This document shows, one piece after another, positions 56,391 to 64,000 of a stretch of DNA of 64,000 nt. Under the pieces are notes generated by a model that saw only the letters and a program-made list of their open reading frames with translations, did no database searches and was not told the DNA's origin. Origin of the DNA: Sweltsa coloradensis (Eukaryota > Arthropoda > Insecta > Plecoptera > Chloroperlidae); the NCBI GenBank assembly GCA_024449915.1, contig JAMZAV010000297.1, positions 496,001-560,000 of the forward strand. The letters run 5' to 3'. Positions within the stretch are counted from its first letter, which is position 1; every line of letters begins with the position of its first letter. The position numbers and the translations under genes were made by a program.

Positions 56391-56654
56391 TGAACTACGT
56401 GAAAATAGTTTCGTTTTCAGATGCTAAAAAGCGAGTTTTTTTCACCTAAACTAAGTTTTTTTCGAGTCCGATTTTATTTCATTTGACATAGTATTTGAAA
56501 TAGCAATTCAGGAGATATTAATTGAAACTTGATGCCACAATTTAAAAAAAAAGAGAAAACTTCGTACACAAGTTTTTAAAATGGGGGGGGGGGGAAACTC
56601 TAGTACAAAATGCTAGAAAATGATGCTTGAAAATGCTATGTACACGTATCTCTA
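56391..56654. mobile_element. Diverged relative of the 20307-20586 MITE
   Basis: It shares the TACGTGAAAATAG start and the CTTGAAAATGCT...TACACG...CTCTA end with the hAT MITE, in the same order and spacing. A 12-G run (about 56583-56594) lies inside. The target duplication is no longer recognisable. Confidence 0.55.
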
Positions 56655-58364
56655 GTGATAGTGTAATGTATTACATCAAGTCAGAATCCCTTGAAACGCG
56701 CTCTGACTCACAACGGGACGTCGTCTAGGCTTCGTATCGCAACCATGACCCGCGCAATGTGGTGGGGTGTAAGGTGTAGACTGTAGAGTATCGTATATGG
56801 AGTATAGTGTACTACGTGACATCGGTGTCGGTGACAAAGCCAACCTTGCAGTCACTAAATCCACAGCCTACTCGATCTGTGTGGTAAACCACAAGCACCG
56901 ACGTCGATGCGACCCCAATAACTACGACGTGAATATAGCTCACATTCTAGGTAAACTATGCCTAGCCGGATCTGGGTTAGAAGCATACACTGTGAGGGTA
57001 ATTGATATGGTGAACCTGAATTGAGTTGCACTAATGTAAGGATTATTAATTATTATAGTGCTCTGCTTGTTTAGTTGGTAATTACTATGTGTTATCGGGA
57101 TTACTTGATTTTGTGAGTGTGCGTTGGTACGCATGAAGGATGGCTTGATTGGAAATTGGAAGGCTAGAGAGAAACGAACTTGAAGAAAAAAATTCTTACT
57201 GCAAAATAATTGTTTTTGTTTCCTTATAACATCCTGAATAAAAAGAAAACATGTTTGTTAAAATAATGTAATAATTATTTTCCCATCTTTAAGTGGTCCA
57301 GATGTAAAAGTTCCCCTCTCGATATACCTACCAGCTACCAAGGGTACTGAACGATTGTGCATTGCCTGTAAAATATCTTGAATCTCACCATGCCCTCCAG
57401 TTAATGAGTAGTAATAAGGACGAATACATCAATACATTTGTGTGCTTTTCATTTCAAGAATAGTATTTTATTTCAAATTATGTGAAAAAAATTATTTCGT
57501 AACATTTGTTTCATACAGGTATCACGGTTAAAAATTAATTTTGAAGAGTATATTATAAAAAAATGTTTTGTTTCGTTCATTTAGTTCGTAAATAGTACAA
57601 TGTTCAACATAAAACATACATTTTTAAACGTTACCATTGAAATTGTACGAAACAAATACCACTCGAACTTTTCCATTGGTGCGTGGTTGGTAAGAACTAA
57701 GTCGACTAGGTGCAGTGATACTGAATAAGGCTGCACCCTAAACCCTTTTCACTCACCAGTCCATCTGGACAAAACTTTACCCCACTGACAAACCAATTCT
57801 TCACAACTCGGTTTCGGACAAAAAGCATTGAACTTCGTTTTAAAACTGAATAGGCATAGTTACAGCGTGGAGTGAGCCATGTGCGCACTAGACGGTAGCA
57901 TACATCTAAGAATAAGTATGTGTATCATAATGTTACATTCTATAAGGCAAAATACTTCCGTCCTGATGTCCTCAAAAGAAGTAAAACTTAAGACCTTTAA
58001 AATTGAAAACAAATCAACATACAATTTTATGCTGTTTTTTGTTGTCAATTCACGATCGTCTTTTAATTCACAAGGTTTCGCAATAGCAATAACATTAATA
58101 AATTGAATGATAACAATCAAATTGATTTTTTTAAATGGAATAGCGTTTTTCAAACTCTCTTTCAGCTATCAAAATACGAATTGCAATGTTGTGTAGTCAG
58201 CCTGCTTATGACTACGATGTAATTGTTGTTGAATTAGTTCAAATAAGTAATAGTCGACTATGGCAACTGAGTACATTTTAGGATACACTCTTAAAATACA
58301 GTTATTGCTGATTTTATTCTAAGTATGACGATGATGCCAATAGATAGAGGGCAAAAACGAAAGA
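56655..58364. other. No supported gene
   Basis: Short chance frames only. Sequence between the MITE relative and the minisatellite. Confidence 0.4.
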
Positions 58365-59410
58365 CAACAAAGTCACATGCTAGCTTACCTTAAGAACTTG
58401 CCGCTTGTAGTCTTGTAAGAAGTGATGATGAAGACACAAAGTCACATGCTAGCTTACCTTAGCGAACTTGCCGCTTGTAGTCTTGTAAGAAGTGATGATG
58501 AAGACAACAAAGTCACATGCTAGCTTACCTTAAGAACTTGCCGCTTGTAGTCTTGTAAGAAGTGATGATGAAGAGAACAAAGTCACATGCTAGCTTACCT
58601 TAAGAACTTGCCGCTTGTAGTCTTGTAAGAAGTGATGATGAAGAGAACAAAGTCACATGCTAGCTTACCTTAAGAACTTGCCGCTTGTAGTCTTGTAAGA
58701 AGTGATGATGAAGAGAACAAAGTCACATGCTAGCTTACCTTAAGAACTTGCCGCTTGTAGTCTTGTAAGAAGTGATGATGAAGACAACAAAGTCACATGC
58801 TAGCTTACCTTAAGAACTTGCCGCTTGTAGTCTTGTAAGAAGTGATGATGAAGAGAACAAAGTCACGTGCTAGCTTACCTTAAGAACTTGCCGCTTGTAG
58901 TCTCGTAAGAAGTGATGATGAAGAGAACAAAGTCACATGCTAGCTTACCTTAAGAACTTGCCGCTTGTAGTCTTGTAAGAAAGTGAGATGAAGAGAACAA
59001 AGTCACATGCTACTTACCTTAAGAACTTGCCGCTTGTAGTCTTGTAAGAAGTGATGATGAAGAGAACAAAGGAACATGCGAGCTTACCTAACGAACTTAC
59101 CGCTTGTAGTCTTGTAAGAAGTGATGATGAAGAGAACAAAGTCACATGCTAGCTTACCTTAAGAACTTGCCGCTTGTAGTCTTGTAAGAAGTGATGATGA
59201 AGAGAACAAAGTCACATGCTAGCTTACCTTAAGAACTTGCCGCTTGTAGTCTTGTAAGAAGTGATGATGAAGAGAACAAAGTCACATGCTAGCTTACCTT
59301 AAGAACTTGCCGCTTGTAGTCTTGTAAGAAGTGATGATGAAGAGAACAAAGTCACATGCTAGCTTACCTTAAGAACTTGCCGCTTGTAGTCTTGTAAGAA
59401 GTGATGATGG
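58365..59410. repeat. Minisatellite, ~70-bp unit, about 15 copies
   Basis: Units start (at TAGCTTACCT) at 58381, 58450, 58521, then every 70 bp to 59360, with a few 69- or 71-bp steps. Copies are nearly identical except around 58981-59095. There are no variable spacers, so it is not a CRISPR-like array. The period is not a multiple of three and no ORF runs through. On the minus strand each unit carries AAGGTAAGC, a strong splice-donor match. Confidence 0.95.
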
Positions 59411-59496
59411 AGGTGACTTAAGAGGTAGAAAATGATAGGCTATCCTTTGATTGAGATGAGAGAGAGATTGGGATAAGAGTATTGAAAGCAGTTAAT

Positions 59497-59502
59497 TTAT
59501 TT

Positions 59503-59538
<36 letters not shown>
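59497..59538 (-). repeat. (ATTT)n tail of the LINE
   Basis: A tetranucleotide repeat directly adjoining the LINE 3' end (AACGTCTATCC on plus). The same junction occurs at 3912, so the tail belongs to the element. Confidence 0.7.
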
Positions 59539-59541
<3 letters not shown>

Positions 59542-61200
59542 GTCTATCCTATTCAGTTATAAAAACTGATTTACAAAGGAGGACAACTAAATAAATCTAA
59601 TTACATAGATGCAGAAACAACAATAAACTACATTTTCGTAAATATTTGAAATAGTAGCATTACAACAACATTGCATTTAAACACAACAATTTTGGTAACA
59701 AATAAAAAAAATATTACATGCATTTAATGAATGAATCAAATATAAAAAAGGGTGTAGAATGAAAAGAAAAGAAAAGAAAGGGAAAAAACAAAAGGAAAAA
59801 GAAAGAAAAAGACAAAGAAAGGAAAAAAAAGAAAGAAAGAAAGAAAGAAAAAAAACATTAAAAAAGAAAAACGAAAAGAAAAAAACTGATTTATTAGACG
59901 ATCCCACTCAAACGAATATGAGGTTTGCCAAAAATCAGGAACAGCAAATCAGGGAGTATAATCAAAAAACTTTCGCGGAAGAAACCACCGAACGCGAAAT
60001 CTTTATTCTTGTGATCAATCTTCATTTTTGTGTTCAAATCTTGATAACATTTTAGTCCAAAAAATCTTGACTCATATATATAATTATATCAGATATATAA
60101 TTATTTAAAATTGTTTATGTCAAACTGATCACAGCAATGATACAGGACACCTAACTCAAGTTGCAAGCTCCATCAGTGGGCGGCAACCAGACAATCTAGG
60201 CAGAAAAATATAATTGAAAATACATTGTTTATATCATAAATCAAAGCAATAATGAACAAACAAAGAGAAAAGCAAAATCATTAACAAGAACTTATGAAGG
60301 TAAATTAACATTACACAAATACACAGACAATAACCTACAAATAAATAGTAAAAATCAATTCTTTGCTCTTTGATTCATTATCATTGCTTCAATTTTACTT
60401 TTAAATTGTACAATTCCTAGATCAGTAAACTGGCTTCTAATATCATAAGAAATTGAATTCCAATAGGATACGCCTCTGTACATAAATGACTTTCTACATG
60501 CTTCAGAATTTAATCTAGGAACTTCCAATGAGTTTATTAAAGTAGATTTTCTATCACGATCAACAATTTTAAAAATATTTGGTAGAATACCTAAAAACAT
60601 ACCTTTCAATACTTTGTATGTATTTACCAGCACGCTATACTTCATCCTCTCCTCAATCGTGAAACAATCAGACTGCAAATCTTGGCTCAAGGGAAATGAA
60701 TCAAACATATGGTAAATTCTCTTCTGGAGTTTCTAAAACAACTAGGCATTACTGCCCAAACCACTAAGCAATAATCAATAACAGAGTGAATATAAGAATC
60801 TACAAGTAACCTCAACATTCTCTCAGTTACAAACCTCTTCATTCTACTTATAATTCCAATTACTGATGATACTTTATTACACACATATTCATAATGTTTC
60901 TTAAAATTTAAATTACAATCTAAGAAAACTCCAAGATATTTAGATTCATACACTCTAGAAATTAACTAACCATTCAAATAAATATCATTCATGCTTCTAT
61001 CATTTGCCTTATGAAAAGTCATAAAATTTGTTTTGCTATTATTAATATCAAGTTCCTGAGTTTTAAACCAATCATCCATCCTCTTTAGAACTTCTTGAAG
61101 ACGTCTTACGATCTCTTCGACATCCACACCTTCTAAATAAAAGACCAAGTCATCAGCATATAAGATATAATTGATGCCTCCCATTATAGTATATGAAATA
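59539..61200 (-). pseudogene. 5'-truncated, disabled LINE (CR1/Jockey-like reverse transcriptase)
   Basis: On the minus strand 61190-60966 encodes the end of an RT domain with the catalytic YADD motif and a following ELDINNSKTNFM segment. After an in-frame stop the thumb continues (SKYLGVFLDCNLNFKKH, 60950-60780). A frame change then leads into the C-terminal part (60708-60355). The upstream RT motifs and the endonuclease are missing. A ~800-bp 3' UTR includes a pyrimidine-rich stretch (on the LINE strand) and ends at an AAAT-type tail (59497-59538). Truncated, multiply broken copies are usual for LINEs. The clade is uncertain. Confidence 0.8.
59759..59885. repeat. Polypurine tract within the LINE 3' region
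   Basis: About 125 bp almost entirely A and G on plus (AAAGAAAGAAAGG-type units). It explains the lysine-rich and phenylalanine-rich frames seen here on the two strands. Confidence 0.7.
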
Positions 61201-62186
61201 CTGCAAAACCACACGTAGTGAGCACGTAAATAAACAAACACTTGTATAAAAGAAAATGTTACAATATGAATACGTAGAAATATTGCACTCGAGGCAACAC
61301 TGCTGTGCAATACTAACGAAAATGCGATGCCTCGAACAGACAGCTGGAGGAACGTCCGTGTACTGTGATTGTTCGACAGCGAAGGCAACTGACTACCTGT
61401 GTGGTGTGGGGTAGGCCTAATCATTGCGAGATAAGCCAGAGAGGTGAGGGGGGTGGGGAAAACTAGACGACGTAAATCAAGAGTGCACTAGCTGGCGCGA
61501 ACACATACGTCGTCATACATACACACACAACATACATCGTCACAACATTAAATAATGTAACGAAATTTCCAGTGGCGTTAAGTACGGAGGGACGAGGGTG
61601 GGGGAGACCGCCCTCCCCCCAAATTTGTTCAGGGGAGCTAGGGGGGCATAATTTAGTACGGCACGATTTTGTAAACTGTCAATAGAACTGACAATCTTCA
61701 CAATTTTTTAATTATTGTCGACGGAAACACGCCTAAACCTAGTAAAAAAAACACCATTTGCAATGTAAATTAAAATCAGGGGCTATACGCCCCAGACCAG
61801 CACTAGCTGGAGGGCATCCCCCGTTGTACACTTATCGTTGTGGTGACAAAAATGTTCGCCCCCCCCCCCCCCCCCCAGAAAACAAAGGATAGTTACACCA
61901 CTGCCAATTTCAAACTCTCGATATATTATAACCAAGTTAATTGAGTATGTAGTGTAATGGCAAGTAGCCAACATGATGTGCCCTAACCCAGCAACACACA
62001 CACACACACAACACACGCCATTCTATCAACATGTCCCCACGGAGGTAGTGATACAACTTCTCAAGACCTGCACTGACATCGTGAAAACGATTAGTGGAAG
62101 CAGCTAACTAAATATGGTAGAACGTGTTGTCAACTCGGTTGCTATTAACTTGGTACGCTCACGCAGTCTGTTCACGATGTAACGAT
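61201..62186. other. No supported gene
   Basis: The 5' truncation point of the LINE, then C-rich and CA repeats. The N-terminal part of the frame ending at 60966 lies here but does not resemble an RT. Confidence 0.4.
61859..61877. repeat. Poly-C run
   Basis: A C homopolymer of about 18 bases. A (CA)n run follows at 61990-62012. Confidence 0.7.
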
Positions 62187-62602
62187 CTCTGTCTCAAACT
62201 TGTTGTTAGCGTATCTGCTTCCAATGCAGAAGGTCCGGGGTTCGATTCCCGCCATAGTCAGAAGTTTTAAAACTTCTGATTTGGACTTATGTCCATCAGT
62301 TCGTGTCTTAGGAGTTTGTAAACGGTGACTTTGGAGCCGTCCTAGCAACGAAGCACATAATAAATTCAGAGTTGTTCTGAATCGGCCTTGTAGATTCTGG
62401 CGTTGATTCGCGGGTGTTCGCACTGTCCATACCACTGATTGCTATATTTCCTATTAAAAACTATCGATCTTTGGTTGGTTATCGCTCACTCGTCGATTGC
62501 GTCGGGGCCTACAGGGTAGGTGTAGTCGCTTTGATTTACTGTCCGCCACTGAAAATCAGTTATATATCTGAGTGGGTAGACTCTAAATACAATTTATTTA
62601 TT
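62187..62602 (+). mobile_element. tRNA-derived SINE, copy 2
   Basis: The head has an anticodon-like hairpin (CTGC-TTCCAAT-GCAG) and a B box GGTTCGATTCCC, i.e. an internal RNA polymerase III promoter. The body is about 330 bp, shared with the other two copies, and it ends in an ATTT-rich tail. The loop would give anticodon CCA, but the head is too diverged to name the parent tRNA firmly. Confidence 0.75.
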
Positions 62603-62937
62603 TCATTAGTGGCTTAGAAAACAATATAATCATCAAACACACCATAAACTAATTTCATTAACTTTCAATATCACAGGTGGCCCAATATGACCTAACCGGT
62701 TGAAGCTCCTAGTTTCTCCCGTCATCGCCGAGTCTGTATTTACTCGAGTAATTGAGCTTTTTTTGTTTAATTGAGCTTCAAATAGATCAATTGATAGACA
62801 ACATTGTAACGTCAAACAAACTATGGAATGTGCGAATTAACATCTGGCCATGTTATCAATTTTATTTTTAGACTAACCATGAATATGTCATGGAATGGAT
62901 ATGTAAATATTATTTTTCTTATCAGACAATATGTAAT

Positions 62938-62998
62938 ATTTATTTATGTATAAAATGTAAATCCTATTCAGTTGTAAAAACTGATTTGCATAGGACGG
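62938..62998 (-). mobile_element. LINE 3'-end fragment
   Basis: ATCCTATTCAGTTGTAAAAA followed by CTGATTTGCATAGGA matches the LINE 3' end at about 59548-59580. An ATTTATTT tail remnant precedes it. Confidence 0.45.
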
Positions 62999-63020
62999 TG
63001 ACATAATAATCGTCATAATT

Positions 63021-63438
63021 GTTTGGTTCGTTGGTCTTGTGGCTAGCGACTCTGCTACCAATGCAGAAGGTCCCGGGTTCGATTCTCGCCATGAGCAGAA
63101 TTTTTCTAACTTCTGATTTGGACTTAAGTCTATCAGTAATTGGCCTAGGAATTAAACGGTTACTTAGAACTGTTTAGCAAAGGTGCATAATAAATTCTAT
63201 GGTTGTTTCCGAATCAGTCTTGTTGATTCTGGTGCTGTCTGTGGGTGGAATTGTGACCAGCTTGATTGCATGATCGATGTTTCCAATTTAAATATGAGTC
63301 TCTAGTTGGTCATTGTTCGCTCGTCAATGGTATCGGTGCCTACAAGGTAGACTTGGTCGGCTTTAAAGGTAATGTCCCCTACTGAAAATCAGTTCTGTGA
63401 CTGAGTATGTAGATTCTAAATACGAATTTATTTATTTA
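63021..63438 (+). mobile_element. tRNA-derived SINE, copy 3
   Basis: Head with TGTGGCTAGCGAC (A-box-like), CTGC-TACCAAT-GCAG and GGGTTCGATTC (B box). The body is similar to copy 2 but more diverged. The tail is ATTTATTTA. It lies immediately next to a LINE 3'-end fragment (62938-62998). Confidence 0.75.
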
Positions 63439-63977
63439 CATATTGTATAAGTGCTTGTGCTAGGTACATGAGAATAAAGAACAGAACTAATGTATCCGAT
63501 TATAAAATAAAAATTAAATTTTAAACTTTTTGACGTCACGTGATAAAAGTCGCCCTATTCTATCTCTCAGAGAGGAATTTCATTGTCTTCTTGAAATTGT
63601 GCGATTAATGGGTTTAACTCAATGTTTTGATTTTGTTGATTTATTTCATATACCCAAAATGATCTAATGGTTGACGCGCCCTTAAATCAACTAAACTGGG
63701 GAGTATCTGACTGTGTTGCGTGTGGTGTCCAAGTCATAATATGATGTCAGATAATAAATCATCTTACTTATATTTAACTAACATGCATTTATTTGCTGTT
63801 GTTAAAAAAAATACACGAGTGGGAATAGATTTCTTTAAGTTGGTCGAATGTTTTTTTTTATATTCTGTCCAGTTTTGTTAAATAATATGAGTTTAGCGTC
63901 TCGAGTACATGAATTTACAGAAATACTTGAGAAAAGCCTCTAAAGCAACGATCACAAAAATCAGTCCCAATATTACA

Positions 63978-64000
63978 CTAGGAAAACGCTTAAGTCCCGC
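63978..64000 (-). mobile_element. 3' end of another family A element, cut by the window edge
   Basis: CTAGGAAAACGCT matches the 3' terminus of the other family A copies and runs off the window end. Confidence 0.5.

Noticed and set aside
58365..59410. CRISPR-like array
   Set aside because: Whole 70-bp units repeat with no unique spacers, in eukaryotic-looking DNA; it is a minisatellite.
59677..60055. Lysine-rich and phenylalanine-rich frames
   Set aside because: Produced by the polypurine tract in the LINE 3' region.

Overview
The window looks like AT-rich, gene-poor nuclear DNA from an invertebrate metazoan, possibly marine, but I cannot name the species. The evidence is an env-bearing Ty3/gypsy retroelement, tRNA-headed SINEs, a CR1/Jockey-like LINE remnant, hAT MITEs, foldback elements and Helentron-like elements rich in GAGCGAAGCG termini. 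I found no convincing host protein-coding gene. Almost every confident feature is a mobile element.

Layout. 1-24370 and 42594-64000 are intergenic or intronic sequence with small elements: six fuller Helentron-like copies (370-1089, 11327-11885, 16158-16803, 19043-19616, 46614-47187, 51785-52395), three tRNA-derived SINE copies (about 1198-1590, 62187-62602, 63021-63438), hairpin elements (6771-7391, 9081-9239, 49270-49903, 55171-55291), a hAT-type MITE with an 8-bp target duplication (20307-20586) and a relative (56391-56654), a dimer-like retroposon with a tRNA-like core (44327-44696), a 70-bp minisatellite of about 15 units (58365-59410) and a broken LINE on the minus strand (59539-61200) with further copies of its 3' end nearby.

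The centrepiece is an 18.2-kb LTR retroelement on the minus strand (24375-42589), flanked by a 4-bp target duplication (ATAT). It has 1.54-kb LTRs that are about 98% alike by eye, a primer-binding site and a polypurine tract. Its reading frames are intact: gag, pol (protease, RT, RNase H, integrase; -1 frame relative to gag), a cleavable Env glycoprotein (env1), a second Env-like membrane protein (env2) and a proline-rich accessory ORF. env2 keeps the cysteine framework of env1 but has no furin site, no fusion-peptide region and no evident signal peptide.

Between env1 and env2 lie 3.2 kb without a long ORF, built from repeated short hairpins whose paired bases change together between copies. 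This suggests selected RNA (or DNA) structures. Gag would form particles, Pol would copy and integrate the genome, and Env1 could mediate fusion. Env2, the accessory protein and the hairpin field have roles I can only propose.
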